Notes: generated from the sequence alone by a model not told the origin. DNA of 64,000 bases from WJMD01 sp964596015 (GCA_964596015.1 CAZQSB010000009.1:19855-83854); one strand, 5' to 3'. Positions 44,604-54,498 are shown, counted from the stretch's first letter. Translations and numbers: made by a program.

Positions 44604-45761
44604 CTAACACCCTTCCTTGAGCTCGTCGACCATGTCGAGGCGCTCCCATGTGAAGTCGTCGTCCTCGCGACCGAAGTGGCCGTACGCCGCGGTCTTGCTG
44701 AAGATCGGACGTCTGAGGTCGAGCCGCTCGATGATGGCCCGCGGTCGCAGGTCGAAGTGCTTCCGCACGATCTCGACCAGCTCGTGGTCCGGGACCGCTC
44801 CGGTTCCCTTGGCGTCGACCATGACCGAGACGGGGTCGGGGACCCCGATGGCGTAGGCGACCTGCAGCTCGCACTTCTCGGCGAGCCCCGCCGCGACGAT
44901 GTTCTTCGCCGCGTGACGGACCGCGTACGAGGCCGAACGGTCGACCTTCGTCGGGTCCTTGCCCGAGAAGGCGCCGCCGCCGTGACTTCCGACGCCTCCG
45001 TAGGTGTCGACGATGATCTTCCGTCCGGTCAGCCCGCAGTCGGCGTGCGGACCGCCCTTCTCGAAGCGTCCGGTCGGGTTGACGTGGATGGTCAGACGGT
45101 CCCAATCCACCATGTCGGCCGGAAGGACCGGCTTGACGACCTTCTCGATGATCCCGTTCTTGAGCTCGTTCAGCGTCACGTCCGGATCGTGCTGCGTGGA
45201 GATGACCACGGTGTCGATGCGAACGGGCTTGCCGCCCTCGTACTCGACGGTGACCTGGGTCTTCCCGTCGGGACGGAGATAGTCGAGGATGCGCTCCTTC
45301 CGGACCTTCGCGAGGCGCCGCGAGAGCTTGTGCGCGAGGTTGATCGGGAGCGGCATGTACTCCTCGGTCTCCTTCGTGGCGTACCCGAACATCATGCCCT
45401 GGTCGCCCGCTCCCCCGCCGGACACCGCGTGGCCGGAGTCGTCGCCGCACCAAATGTCGGCAGACTGCTCCCGTATCGCCGTCACCACGGCGCAGGTCTC
45501 GTGGTCGAACCCGTAGGATGCCTCTGTGTAGCCTATCCGTTCGATGGTGTCGCGCACGATCGATGGGATGTCGGCGTACCCGCTGGTCGTGATCTCGCCC
45601 GAGACGAACGCGAGCCCCGTCGCGACAAGCGTCTCGCACGCCACCCGTCCTTCGGGATCGTCCTTGAGTACGGCGTCCAGGATCGAGTCGGATATCTGGT
45701 CCGCCACCTTGTCGGGATGCCCTTCCGTCACGGATTCCGATGTGAACAGATGCTTCTCCAA
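44604..45761 (-). CDS. metK: S-adenosylmethionine synthetase
   Basis: 385 residues. Makes SAM from methionine and ATP. Motifs: FTSESVTEGHPDKVADQISD (6-25), GAGDQGMMFGYA (the ATP-binding loop), GGGAFSGKDPTKVDRSA (P-loop-like) and the K-rich metal sites. TTG start at 45761, 43 bp after the nucleotidyltransferase gene. No SAM riboswitch fits in that gap. Confidence 0.98.
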   Translation of the reverse strand: MEKHLFTSESVTEGHPDKVADQISDSILDAVLKDDPEGRVACETLVATGLAFVSGEITTSGYADIPSIVRDTIERIGYTEASYGFDHETCAVVTAIREQSADIWCGDDSGHAVSGGGAGDQGMMFGYATKETEEYMPLPINLAHKLSRRLAKVRKERILDYLRPDGKTQVTVEYEGGKPVRIDTVVISTQHDPDVTLNELKNGIIEKVVKPVLPADMVDWDRLTIHVNPTGRFEKGGPHADCGLTGRKIIVDTYGGVGSHGGGAFSGKDPTKVDRSASYAVRHAAKNIVAAGLAEKCELQVAYAIGVPDPVSVMVDAKGTGAVPDHELVEIVRKHFDLRPRAIIERLDLRRPIFSKTAAYGHFGREDDDFTWERLDMVDELKEGC

Positions 45762-45804
45762 CGTACCCTCCGTTCATGTGGCCGTCTGCCGCGACCGGTC
45801 GGCG

Positions 45805-46794
45805 CTAACCGCCGATCACGATCTCCGAGCTGTCGCCCACGTTCAGGCGCTGGTAGTGCCCTCGCACCACAGCGCTCTCGCCTATGAGCGACCTGTCGAG
45901 GAGACTGCGCTCGACCTCTGCGCTCGCGTTCAGAATGCTGTCCCTGACGACCGAGTCGGTGATCCTCGCGCCGGCGGCCACAGAGACGTACGGCCCGACG
46001 ATCGACCGCGAAATGACGGCGGACGGGTCGATCGAAACCGGCTGGATGATCACCGAATCGTCACCTTGAGCGCTCTCGCCGTTGCCGCCCGAGCGCTCCA
46101 GCAGGAACCTGTTCGTCTCAAGAAGTGTATCAGGCAGTCCACAGTCGTACCAACCCTCTACTTCGAAGGTGCCCATCTCGGCGCCGGACTCGAGCATCAC
46201 TCTCAGAGCGTCGGTCAACTGATACTCGCCCTTCGTCGTGATGCCGTGGTCGATGATCTCGGCCAGCGCGTCGAACATGGCCTTCGAGTCGGTGACGTAG
46301 TAGAGCCCGACGATGGCCAGATTGCTCGGGGGAACGTCCGGCTTCTCGACGAGGCCCGTCACGCGGCCGTCGTCGACCTCGACCACGCCGAAGCGCGTCG
46401 GGTCGTCGACATCCTTCACCCCGATGAGCGTCCGTCCCGCCGACAGGAGCGCGGAGTAGTCGGCCGTCACGACGGTGTCGCCGAGAACGATGAGAACCGG
46501 TTCGTCGCCCACGCAGTCCTTCGTGAGGTAGATGGCGTGCCCCAGCCCCTGACGCTCCTCCTGGTGGATGTAGCAGACATTGAGGTCGGGATAGGCCTCC
46601 TCCATGTACGAGCGCACCCGTTCGCCCATGTAGCCCGTGACCAGCACGATGTCGCGGACGTCGAGGGGCACCAGTTCGTCGAGGATGTGCCCGAGAATGG
46701 GCTTCCCCGCCACCTGCACCAGCGCCTTGGGAACGGTATGGGTGTGCGGTCTCAAGCGCGTTCCGATGCCGGCGACCGGGATGATGGCCTTCAT
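45805..46794 (-). CDS. Sugar-1-phosphate nucleotidyltransferase with C-terminal beta-helix
   Basis: 329 residues from the ATG at 46794 (GGAGGAGCTTC upstream). Activates a sugar phosphate as an NDP-sugar. N-terminal GT-A-like domain: AGIGTRLRPHTHTVPKALVQVAGKP (nucleotide-binding loop), GLGHAIYLTKD, LGDTVV (metal Asp) and VVEKPD-like GLVEKPDVP. The last 80 residues are hexapeptide-like repeats of a left-handed beta-helix, as in glucose-1-phosphate thymidylyltransferase-like and GlmU-like proteins. Sugar and nucleotide cannot be fixed. Next to the hexose-phosphate isomerase, so Glc-1-P or Man-1-P is likely. Confidence 0.88.
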   Translation of the reverse strand: MKAIIPVAGIGTRLRPHTHTVPKALVQVAGKPILGHILDELVPLDVRDIVLVTGYMGERVRSYMEEAYPDLNVCYIHQEERQGLGHAIYLTKDCVGDEPVLIVLGDTVVTADYSALLSAGRTLIGVKDVDDPTRFGVVEVDDGRVTGLVEKPDVPPSNLAIVGLYYVTDSKAMFDALAEIIDHGITTKGEYQLTDALRVMLESGAEMGTFEVEGWYDCGLPDTLLETNRFLLERSGGNGESAQGDDSVIIQPVSIDPSAVISRSIVGPYVSVAAGARITDSVVRDSILNASAEVERSLLDRSLIGESAVVRGHYQRLNVGDSSEIVIGG

Positions 46795-46844
46795 GAAGCT
46801 CCTCCGTTCCGATGCGTGCCCCGGGCTCTCTCCCCGGAGCGGTG

Positions 46845-47906
46845 TCAGGCGGACAGGGCCCGCTTCAGTCGCTCGATCGGCTCGACCGGGGTCGGGTCGA
46901 CGCCTCGGAGCGCGGCGAGGTAGACGCTCGAGTAGTCGCCCAGAAGGACAAGCGACAGAAGACGAGCGAGTCGGGTCCGGCCGAAGCTGGTCGCCTCTCT
47001 CGATTCGACGCCCTCCTCGGACAGCACGTCGGCCGTGATGCGCGCCCGCAGCGCGATCCTGTCGTGGTCGTCTTCGTCTCTCAGGAAGACGACCCGCGCC
47101 GCTCCGCCCAGCGCCTCGCGGTCGCCGAAGCCGACGAGTTCGTTGTGGTTCATCTCGGGGAGCACGTTGGCGTGCCCGACCGTCTTCGCGTTCTCCGCGA
47201 GCTGGCCCGCCCAACGCGTGGCCACTGCGGCGGTCGCCGGCTCGACGCCGCAGATGACCGGCACCCCGGCGCCGAACCAGATCGCCAGTCCCTTGGCGGC
47301 GTTCGAGTCTGAGAGGGCCTCGGGTCCGAACCTCTGAGCCGCCTTCTCGGCGACCTCCGCCATGGACTCCACGGCGCCGGACGCGTCGTCCGCCAGTCCG
47401 GCCGCCGCGAGGATCCTGAGAACGGAAACGAGCCCGAATCCGAGTGCCGCCCGGGGTGGAAGCCCGGGCTCGAGCGGGACGACCGGCTCCCCCGCCGCGG
47501 CCGCTCTTCTCCCGAGCTCTCCCCCGGTCGTGACGCAGACGACCCGCGCGCCGCGCGAGGCGGCGTCGTCGTGAGCCGCGAGGGTCTCCTCGGTGTTGCC
47601 CGAGTAGCTGGACGCTATCACGAGCGTCCGCTCCGAGATGAAGCCGGGAAGACCGTAGCCTCTCACCACGCTCATCGGCGTCGCCATGACGTCGGAGAGG
47701 GCCCCTCTCAGGATGTCGCCGGCGATCGCGGAGCCGCCCATGCCCGCGACCACGACAGCGTCCGGAGCTTTGAGCTCGACCGGCTCGAGCGCAGCGAGAG
47801 CCGCCGCGTCGGCCGCCCTCAGATGCTCGGCGAACGAGAGCACATGCCCGAGCATTCCGTCCGGGTCGTTCCGCATGAGGAACTCGCGTGAGTCGAGGTC
47901 GGTCAA
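46845..47906 (-). CDS. Bifunctional phosphoglucose / phosphomannose isomerase
   Basis: 353 residues from the TTG at 47906, which overlaps the ptsI stop (TTGA), has GGAG 8-9 nt upstream and restores the LDSREFLMRNDPDGMLGHV start usual for the family; the ATG at 47876 has no ribosome site. Two SIS domains interconvert glucose-6-P or mannose-6-P with fructose-6-P: VAGMGGSAIAGD, ASSYSGNTEET, and the C-terminal EMNHNELVGF. It links sugars imported by the PTS to glycolysis and to NDP-sugar synthesis by the next gene. Confidence 0.93.
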   Translation of the reverse strand: MTDLDSREFLMRNDPDGMLGHVLSFAEHLRAADAAALAALEPVELKAPDAVVVAGMGGSAIAGDILRGALSDVMATPMSVVRGYGLPGFISERTLVIASSYSGNTEETLAAHDDAASRGARVVCVTTGGELGRRAAAAGEPVVPLEPGLPPRAALGFGLVSVLRILAAAGLADDASGAVESMAEVAEKAAQRFGPEALSDSNAAKGLAIWFGAGVPVICGVEPATAAVATRWAGQLAENAKTVGHANVLPEMNHNELVGFGDREALGGAARVVFLRDEDDHDRIALRARITADVLSEEGVESREATSFGRTRLARLLSLVLLGDYSSVYLAALRGVDPTPVEPIERLKRALSA

Positions 47907-49687
47907 GATATCATCTCCGTCGCGCTGATGCGCGGGAACTTCTTCCTGAGGATCTGCTCCAGATAGCGTCTGACCTCCGGACCGCTCTTCATCTTCATGG
48001 CCCTCGCGGCCAGTTTCCGCGCGTACGAGTACGTGATCGAACGGATGATGCTCTTGATCTCCGGAAGCATGAGTGGGCTCGTCGAGAGCTCGTCCAACCC
48101 CAGCCCGATGAGTATGAGCACCGCCAGGGGGTCTCCCGCCATCTCGCCGCAGAGACCCACGTTGACGCGGTGCCGCCGCGCCGCCTGGACGGTCTGCGAG
48201 ATCAGGTGGAGCACTGCCGGGTGGTACTGGTCGTAGAGATACGCGACCCGGTCGTTCCCGCGGTCGACCGCGAGAGTGTACTGGATGAGGTCGTTCGACC
48301 CGATGGAGAAAAAGTCGACTTCGGCCGCGAGCGTCTCGGCCACGGTCGCCGCGGCGGGCGTCTCGATCATGATCCCGACGGGCACGTTGTCGTCGAACGG
48401 CACCCGCTTGAACCTGAGTTCCTGTCTGGCGGCCTCCAGGACCTGTTTGGCGTCCTTCACCTCGCCGACGGACGAGATCATGGGAAACATGATCTTCACG
48501 GGCCCGTGAGCGCTGGCGCGCAGCGCCGCTCGCAGCTGCGTCATGAAGAGGTCGGGATGCGATAGGCTGAACCTGACGCCGCGCCACCCGAGGAACGGAT
48601 TGGCCTCGGACCCCTCCTCGGCTCCGGCGCCGAACTTGTCGCCCCCCACGTCGAGCGTGCGGATGACGACCTCCGAGGGAGCCATGGCTTCCACGACCGA
48701 CCTGTACGCCCGGTACTGCTCGTCCTCGCCCGGCAGGTCGTCGCGCGCGATGAACAGATACTCCGTGCGGTAGAGACCGATCCCCTCGGCCCCGTGTGCG
48801 ATGACCGAGTCGACCTCCTCCGGGATCTCGATGTTCGCGCGCAGACGGAAGCGTCGTCCGTCACGCGTCTGCGCGGGGTAATCCTTGAGGCTCAGGAGTT
48901 CCCGCTCGAACTCCTCGTACTCCCTCTTCCGCTTCAGGTAATACTCGAGCACGTCGTTGTCGTAATCGTGGACCAGGGCGCCGGATGTTCCGTCGATGAT
49001 GATGCGCTCGCCCTGCCGGATGAGACCCGTCGCCTCGTGGAGCCCGACGACCGCCGGGATCTCGAGCGAACGCGCCATGATGGCCGCGTGCGACGTCCGG
49101 CCGCCGGCCTCCGTCGCAAAGCCGACCACCCGCTCCTTGTGCATGGCGGCCGTGTGCGTGGGAGCGAGCTGGTGCGCGATGACGATGACATCGTGATCGA
49201 GGTGCCGGATGGTCTTCGGCTTCTTCCCCAGGAGCTTCATGAGGAGGCGACGCTCGAGGTCGCGGATGTCGTATATGCGGTCCCGGAGATACTCGTCCCC
49301 GGCCTTCTTCATGGCGGAGATGACGTGCGCGATCACCTCGGTCAGCGCGACCGCCGCGCTCGTGCGCGTTTCACGGATGCGCCGCATCGTGCCCTCGACG
49401 ATCATCGAGTCCTCGAGCATCATGAGGTGCGCGTCGAAGATCCTCGCCTTGTGCTCGCCGATCTCATCCTCGAGCTCCGTCCTGAGCCGGGTCACCTCCA
49501 TGCGGGTCTCGTCCAGCGCGGACTGGAACGCCTCGACCTCTTCCTCGACCGCCTCCGGCGGAATGGTCTCCTCCTCGACGTGGGGTCGTTCCGTATCGAG
49601 GATGAAGGCGGGGCCGATGACTATCCCCGGGGAGGCCGGGATGCCCTGGATGACCTTGGCGCTCCCTATTCTGCTGAGATCGATCAC
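47903..49687 (-). CDS. ptsI: PTS enzyme I (phosphoenolpyruvate-protein phosphotransferase)
   Basis: 594 residues. Takes phosphate from PEP and passes it to HPr. The phospho-histidine motif GGRTSHAAIMAR has His200. Further on are the PEP-binding TVAETLAAEVDFFSIGSNDLIQYTLAVDR and GLCGEMAGDP. Full length, with the helical HPr-binding domain (about 25-145) present. Start overlaps the HPr gene by 4 bp. Confidence 0.98.
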   Translation of the reverse strand: MIDLSRIGSAKVIQGIPASPGIVIGPAFILDTERPHVEEETIPPEAVEEEVEAFQSALDETRMEVTRLRTELEDEIGEHKARIFDAHLMMLEDSMIVEGTMRRIRETRTSAAVALTEVIAHVISAMKKAGDEYLRDRIYDIRDLERRLLMKLLGKKPKTIRHLDHDVIVIAHQLAPTHTAAMHKERVVGFATEAGGRTSHAAIMARSLEIPAVVGLHEATGLIRQGERIIIDGTSGALVHDYDNDVLEYYLKRKREYEEFERELLSLKDYPAQTRDGRRFRLRANIEIPEEVDSVIAHGAEGIGLYRTEYLFIARDDLPGEDEQYRAYRSVVEAMAPSEVVIRTLDVGGDKFGAGAEEGSEANPFLGWRGVRFSLSHPDLFMTQLRAALRASAHGPVKIMFPMISSVGEVKDAKQVLEAARQELRFKRVPFDDNVPVGIMIETPAAATVAETLAAEVDFFSIGSNDLIQYTLAVDRGNDRVAYLYDQYHPAVLHLISQTVQAARRHRVNVGLCGEMAGDPLAVLILIGLGLDELSTSPLMLPEIKSIIRSITYSYARKLAARAMKMKSGPEVRRYLEQILRKKFPRISATEMIS

Positions 49688-49956
49688 GACTCGTCCTTCT
49701 CGCTATCGGTCTCGAGGAACATCGCCAGCGCCTCGAGAGCCTGGCCCTCGTCGGTCCCGTCTATCGTGAGCGTGATGCGGCTTCCCCGCTCGGCGGCCAG
49801 CATCATCACCCCCATGATGCTCTTTCCGTCGACCGTGAGGTCGTCCTTCGTCAGCTTGACGTCGGCCGCGAACCGCGTCGCCAGTTTCACAAACTCCGCC
49901 GCAGGACGGGCGTGGAGCCCATGCGTGCCGGCGAGCACAACGGTGCGTTCGACCAC
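49684..49956 (-). CDS. ptsH: PTS phosphocarrier protein HPr
   Basis: 90 residues. Carries phosphate from enzyme I to IIA. His15 lies in GLHARPAAEF, and Ser46 lies in GKSIMGVMML, the site used by HPr kinase. Both sites are intact, matching the presence of hprK in the same series. GTG start; 1 bp after IID. Confidence 0.98.
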   Translation of the reverse strand: MVERTVVLAGTHGLHARPAAEFVKLATRFAADVKLTKDDLTVDGKSIMGVMMLAAERGSRITLTIDGTDEGQALEALAMFLETDSEKDES

Positions 49957-49957
49957 T

Positions 49958-50716
49958 CTACCCTCCTATCGTCCCGGTCACCGCCAGAATGAGGCCGCAG
50001 AGCACTCCCGCGGCTCCCAGAAGCGACGCGGGAACGTGCGACCGCGCCGCGATGAAGCCGATCAGGAGGAACATCAGCGCGACCACGGTGCGCGGAAGCG
50101 TCGCGCCCTGTCCCAGTCCGACCGCGGCCGTCGCGGTCAGTCCCGCAAGGAACGCCACCGACAGGCGGAGGCGGCGCACCGTAGCTCGGAACGTCGGTCC
50201 CAGAACCTCCCTGGCCGCGCCCGGCCCCCACAGGGCCCCCCGCCCTATGCCTCTCCACCGCAGCGCCAGATGCGGGATGTTGTAGACGGCAAGAAAGACC
50301 AGCGGAGCCCACAGACGGCCTCCGATGGCGAGAAGGACGGCGGCCAGACCTCCGAGCGGACGCAGCGCGCCCCAGAAGAGCGCGTCGCCCGCCATGCCGA
50401 GAGGGCCGGCCAGACTTCGTTTGAGGTGCACGACCTCGATGCACTCATTGTCGCCCGACGTCAGCTCGGCGCCGGCGCTCGCGCCGAGGACGTACGACGC
50501 CAGGACCGGGTTCGAGTTGAAGAACTCGAGGTGCCGCTTCGCGAACTCCTTCTTCCGTTCGTCGTCCAGGCCGCGACCGACCGGCAGCATGGCGAAGCAG
50601 AATCCCACGTGCTGCATTCCCTGAGGGTTCCAGACCGACTGGACCAGGAACGACCTCAGGAAGAGGGCGAGTCTGAGACCCGCCGGCAACCTCGTGCCGC
50701 AGTGTCGGTCGGCCAA
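49958..50716 (-). CDS. PTS mannose/sorbose-family IID component
   Basis: 252 residues. Membrane subunit forming the sugar channel with IIC. Family signs: an N-terminal cytoplasmic segment with FLVQSVWNPQGMQHVGFCFAMLPV, a GDALFWGALRPLGGLAAVLLA region, and C-terminal hydrophobic helices (about 180-250). The sugar cannot be read from sequence. TTG start; 8 bp after IIC. Confidence 0.93.
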   Translation of the reverse strand: MADRHCGTRLPAGLRLALFLRSFLVQSVWNPQGMQHVGFCFAMLPVGRGLDDERKKEFAKRHLEFFNSNPVLASYVLGASAGAELTSGDNECIEVVHLKRSLAGPLGMAGDALFWGALRPLGGLAAVLLAIGGRLWAPLVFLAVYNIPHLALRWRGIGRGALWGPGAAREVLGPTFRATVRRLRLSVAFLAGLTATAAVGLGQGATLPRTVVALMFLLIGFIAARSHVPASLLGAAGVLCGLILAVTGTIGG

Positions 50717-50724
50717 GCCCCCTC

Positions 50725-51393
50725 CTAGATGATGAAGAGAAGCGCGAGGCCCGCGAGGAGCCCCACGCCCACGGCTGTCCGCTCAGTCTGTCTTCCGGCC
50801 GCCGCGACGGACGCGGCCGCCAGAGGCGCCGCCCACACGGCGAGAGGAAGTGGACCGCCCCCGGACGGAACGGCCGGCGCCGCGGCGTACGCGACAACGA
50901 GCGCGACCCCGGTCAGAAGGGCTCCCGCGCCGAACCGGACGAGGAGCGCCAGAGCGACCGACGTGCCGACGGCCGTCGCGCGACCTTCCTCCACACCGCG
51001 GAACGCGCGCTCGGCGAGACGGATGTTGAACCGCCGGAGCGCCACGATGATCCGCTGGCCGGCGATGCCCGTCGCGAGCGCCACAAGGAGCGCGACTGCG
51101 ACCGCCCACGCTCCAAGCGGACCGCCGCCGGCCACGATCAGCGCCGCGCCGACGGCCGCCACGGACGCGGGCGCCGTGTCGGGAAACGGCGTCGCGCCCA
51201 CCGGAAGCACCCCGATCCAGACGAGCTGGAGCGTCCCCCCGAGGATGAGTCCGAGCACGGGGTCGCCGACCAGCCAGCCGGCCAGGGCCCCCGCGACGAT
51301 GGGCTGCGAGGCCATGACCTGCAGGAAGGCCGTCGTGTCGAGCGACAGCACGCCTCCGAGGAGTGCTAGACGGATCGCGTCGCCTGGGTCCAA
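50725..51393 (-). CDS. PTS mannose/sorbose-family IIC component
   Basis: 222 residues, about seven hydrophobic helices. Integral membrane transport subunit. Family motifs: SQPIVAGALAGWLVGDPVLGLILGGTLQLVWIG and PVGATPFPDTAPASV. It sits between the GH57 gene (9 bp) and IID. TTG start. Confidence 0.92.
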   Translation of the reverse strand: MDPGDAIRLALLGGVLSLDTTAFLQVMASQPIVAGALAGWLVGDPVLGLILGGTLQLVWIGVLPVGATPFPDTAPASVAAVGAALIVAGGGPLGAWAVAVALLVALATGIAGQRIIVALRRFNIRLAERAFRGVEEGRATAVGTSVALALLVRFGAGALLTGVALVVAYAAAPAVPSGGGPLPLAVWAAPLAAASVAAAGRQTERTAVGVGLLAGLALLFII

Positions 51394-51402
51394 TGCCTCT
51401 CC

Positions 51403-53574
51403 CTAGAGAGCCGACGAGGAAAGCCTGACAGTGAACGTCTGCGGCGCCCCGCCGCGCGCCTTGAGCGGCCACACGAACCAGACCGTGACGGCCTGGAAGA
51501 CGCGCTCGAAGCCGCCCTCTGACTGGCTCGCCGTCTCGTGCGGACGCAGCCAGACCTCGGCCGCCGGCTCAAGACGGATGTCCACGGCGTAGTCCCGGAG
51601 TCTGTCGATGAGACGGAGCGAACCCGTCGCCTCGAGCGCCGCGGGCTCTCCCAGAGGGCGGCTCTCGCCGCAGCACTCCACGACCGAGTAATCGCCGTGG
51701 CCGGTCAGGAACGCGAGGTTCCACTCGGACGCGAATCTGAGGTCGAGATCGGCCTCCGAACGCAACACGTGGCCGACCGACAGCGTCTCCTCCATTTCCA
51801 GAGCGACGGTCTTCTCCAGAGCGATGGGGATGACGATGCCGCCGTCGTGAACGAAGCCGTTCTTCGACAGTCTGACACCGATGTGCCCGCTCTCTCGGTT
51901 CGGCTCGAAGTTGTACGGCGACTCCACATAGTCGCCCAGGTCGGCCGAAGGGTCGTCCATCCCGTCCGGTCCGGTGTCCTTCGCGAGGAAGCGGTCGATG
52001 GCCGCCCAGCGCGCGTGGTCGTCCGGCCGCGCGAACGCTTCCAGACCTTCCTCCTTGGCCACGACGATGTCGTGGATGCTGACGGTGCCGTCGCCCGAAT
52101 CCCCGTGCGACGCGTTCCTGAGTTCCTCGTGATACGCCTCTTCGTACCGGCGCATCGTGGCTAGCAGGTTCACCTCAGGACGTCTCAGATCGAGTTCGAA
52201 GATCGCCCCGCCGCGTCCCGGTGAGACGTAGACGTTGGCCCAGTGGCTCTCCATCAGGATCTCGTCCCGGCCGTCCAGGTCGTGATCGAGAACATCGAGC
52301 GAGTCCCAGGCCTTTCCGCGTCCGGCCTCGAGGCCGTTCTCCGCCCGGATGAGGTGCTCGAAGATCGCCGACCGAAGATGAGGCAGATAGAGTCCTCCGA
52401 ACACGCCGTGCCAGTACGCGCAGTTGCACTGGCCGCGCCAGAGGTCGTCTCTCGCGGCCCGCATGGAGTCCGCGTCGGGGGCCGTCCGGTGGGCCCTCGA
52501 CTCCTCACCGAGTTCGCGCGCCACGTCTCCCCCTCCGCCCGCGCGTTCAGCCTCACGGAGCTTCTCGCTCACTCTCCACATCTTCCGGGCCATCAGGTTC
52601 GACTCGTCGTACTTGGTGAAGAAGTTCTTCCAGATGCCTCCGGAGAGGAAAGGACGCCAGGCGTCCATTCGCCCGCTATCCTGAAGCTCCTTGAGAAGTC
52701 CCGCGTAGGTCTTGCGGGCCTGCGTCGGCAGGGCCCACTCCATCATCTCCGGATACGATGAGGTCGGGAGGTAGATGCGCCCCTTCGGTATTCTCCGGTC
52801 GATGACGTCGGCGAAGGTCGCGGTCTCGAGCCAGTCGGAGGCTTCCTCGAGCGCGCCGAGGAAGCGGTCGAGCCACCCCTCGGTGTGCACGTGGTCGTAG
52901 GTACCCGGCCAGATCCCGAACTTCTCCCCGTCGTCGCCGAACACGGCGAGAAGGCCGAAGCCCCGGTCCGCGAGCGCCTGCATGTGCTCGATGGTCTTCT
53001 CGGGCTCCTGGAAAGGGATGAGATACCTGAGTCTCTTGCTGATCGGGAAGACTCGGACCGTCTCCCCGTCGTGCTCGGTCAGGTAGTCGCCAGTGAGCTC
53101 GTCGTCGGTGAGACCGGCGAGCCTGAACTCGTAGTCGTCCACGGGCAGGTACTCGACGCCGGCCCGCGCGATGATGGACGCGAGGTCGGGCTGCCACACG
53201 CGCTCGGCGAGCCACATCCCCCGGGGGCGCGTGCCGAACGTCTTCTCGGTGTAGTCCGTGAGCTTCCTGATCTGTCCGGAGACGTCGCGGCCTGGTATCC
53301 CGGAGAGGATCGGCTCGTAGAATCCCCCGGTCAGAAGCTCGACCTGTCCCTTTCCGACGAGCTCCGCCACCCGCTCGATGTACTCGGGCGCGTTCGCCTC
53401 GTACCATTCCAGGAGCGGACCGGTGTTGTGAAGGACCAGTTTGACGCCGGGATGCCTCTCGAGGGCGTCGAGGAACGGCTTGTAAGCCCGGTTGTATGCG
53501 TCTTCGAAGACGTCGGGGAGATTGCCGACCGGTTGATGATTGTGTATGCAGAGAACAAGGGTGGTACGCGTCAC
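51403..53574 (-). CDS. GH57 4-alpha-glucanotransferase / amylase-like enzyme
   Basis: 723 residues. Rearranges or cleaves alpha-1,4-glucans. The catalytic (beta/alpha)7 domain begins CIHNHQPVGNLPDVFEDAY; nucleophile Glu124 is in WLAERVWQPD and the acid Asp214 in VFGDDGEKFG, at the same positions as the Thermococcus-type enzyme (Glu123/Asp214). A helical DUF1925-like part (about 300-400) and a large C-terminal beta domain (about 430-720, DUF1926-like) follow. No signal peptide, so it acts in the cytoplasm on stored or imported glucan. Its place between PTS IIB and IIC is unusual. Confidence 0.92.
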   Translation of the reverse strand: MTRTTLVLCIHNHQPVGNLPDVFEDAYNRAYKPFLDALERHPGVKLVLHNTGPLLEWYEANAPEYIERVAELVGKGQVELLTGGFYEPILSGIPGRDVSGQIRKLTDYTEKTFGTRPRGMWLAERVWQPDLASIIARAGVEYLPVDDYEFRLAGLTDDELTGDYLTEHDGETVRVFPISKRLRYLIPFQEPEKTIEHMQALADRGFGLLAVFGDDGEKFGIWPGTYDHVHTEGWLDRFLGALEEASDWLETATFADVIDRRIPKGRIYLPTSSYPEMMEWALPTQARKTYAGLLKELQDSGRMDAWRPFLSGGIWKNFFTKYDESNLMARKMWRVSEKLREAERAGGGGDVARELGEESRAHRTAPDADSMRAARDDLWRGQCNCAYWHGVFGGLYLPHLRSAIFEHLIRAENGLEAGRGKAWDSLDVLDHDLDGRDEILMESHWANVYVSPGRGGAIFELDLRRPEVNLLATMRRYEEAYHEELRNASHGDSGDGTVSIHDIVVAKEEGLEAFARPDDHARWAAIDRFLAKDTGPDGMDDPSADLGDYVESPYNFEPNRESGHIGVRLSKNGFVHDGGIVIPIALEKTVALEMEETLSVGHVLRSEADLDLRFASEWNLAFLTGHGDYSVVECCGESRPLGEPAALEATGSLRLIDRLRDYAVDIRLEPAAEVWLRPHETASQSEGGFERVFQAVTVWFVWPLKARGGAPQTFTVRLSSSAL

Positions 53575-53583
53575 CGTTCCTCC

Positions 53584-54090
53584 TCAGGAAGTCCCGTCGG
53601 GCGGACTCTCAAGATCGGGAAGCATGTAGTCGAGATCGACCGGCTGCGTCTGCGGAACGTCCTGCGCCCTCAGAGCGACGCCCCGTTCGACGATCTTCCT
53701 CATGGCCCTAACATCGTCGGCGTCGACATAGACGTAGGAGAGCACCTCTCTCTTCCCGGGAGAGAAGTGCATGCCACCCACGTTCACCTCGTCGACATCG
53801 AGCCCGCCGCGGAGAAGTTCGAGCATGTCCGCCGGCGTCTCGACGATCAGGATGACGCGCTCCGTCGACCACGTTCCCTTGCGGTACTCCGCGACGAAAG
53901 CGTCACGGGTCAACACCGACACCGCGGCGCCGAGACTGTCGGCATCGGCGTAGAGGTCGCGTCGCCACTCCGAGGTCGCGACCTCGTCGTTGACGAGGAT
54001 CATTCGATCGGGCTCGAGCCAGCCGCCCCATGCCACCGTCACCTGTCCATGGATGAGCCGGTCGTCGATTCGGGCGAGCATGACGGGCAC
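53584..54090 (-). CDS. PTS mannose/sorbose-family IIB component
   Basis: 168 residues. Accepts phosphate from IIA and phosphorylates the sugar. The phospho-histidine is His14 in DDRLIHGQVTVAWG, as in the family. GTG start at 54090; 9 bp after IIA. Confidence 0.95.
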   Translation of the reverse strand: MPVMLARIDDRLIHGQVTVAWGGWLEPDRMILVNDEVATSEWRRDLYADADSLGAAVSVLTRDAFVAEYRKGTWSTERVILIVETPADMLELLRGGLDVDEVNVGGMHFSPGKREVLSYVYVDADDVRAMRKIVERGVALRAQDVPQTQPVDLDYMLPDLESPPDGTS

Positions 54091-54099
54091 TCGTCCTCC

Positions 54100-54498
54100 T
54101 TAGAGCATTCTCACGGCGTCGCGACCGCGCTCCATCACCAGACCGACGAGATCGTTCAGGTCGTGGCGGTCCCTCTTCACGAAGAACTCCAGGAGCATCA
54201 TGAGGTTGATGCCTGTAAGGGCGCGAACGTCGTCCCGTCCCCTGGTTATCTCCTGACAGACGTGATGACAGCTTCCGCCCGGCATGTCGCTGAGGAGGAC
54301 CACGCGGCATGACTCGCACATCTCGTCGATCGCGTTCGTAACGGCGCGACCGAGCTCCCTGAGCCCCATTCCCCTGTTCGAGACGGCCACCCAGTGCGAC
54401 TGCTTTCCGAGGATGCCCTCGACCGCCTCCATCAGGCACCTTGCCACATCGCCGTGGGCGACGATGATGCATCCTATCTTCCGGGGAGAACCGTTCAT
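54100..54498 (-). CDS. PTS mannose/sorbose-family IIA component
   Basis: 132 residues. Takes phosphate from HPr. His15 in CIIVAHGDVA is the predicted phosphorylation site; SDMPGGSCHHV and TGINLMMLLE are family segments. A separate IIA of this kind next to hprK is often regulatory in Proteobacteria, but here IIB, IIC and IID are all present, so a complete transporter is likely. Start overlaps the hprK stop (ATGA). Confidence 0.95.
   Translation of the reverse strand: MNGSPRKIGCIIVAHGDVARCLMEAVEGILGKQSHWVAVSNRGMGLRELGRAVTNAIDEMCESCRVVLLSDMPGGSCHHVCQEITRGRDDVRALTGINLMMLLEFFVKRDRHDLNDLVGLVMERGRDAVRML

Noticed and set aside
44554..45804. SAM or SAH riboswitch before metK or ahcY
   Set aside because: Only 43-50 bp separate the genes and no such fold is visible.
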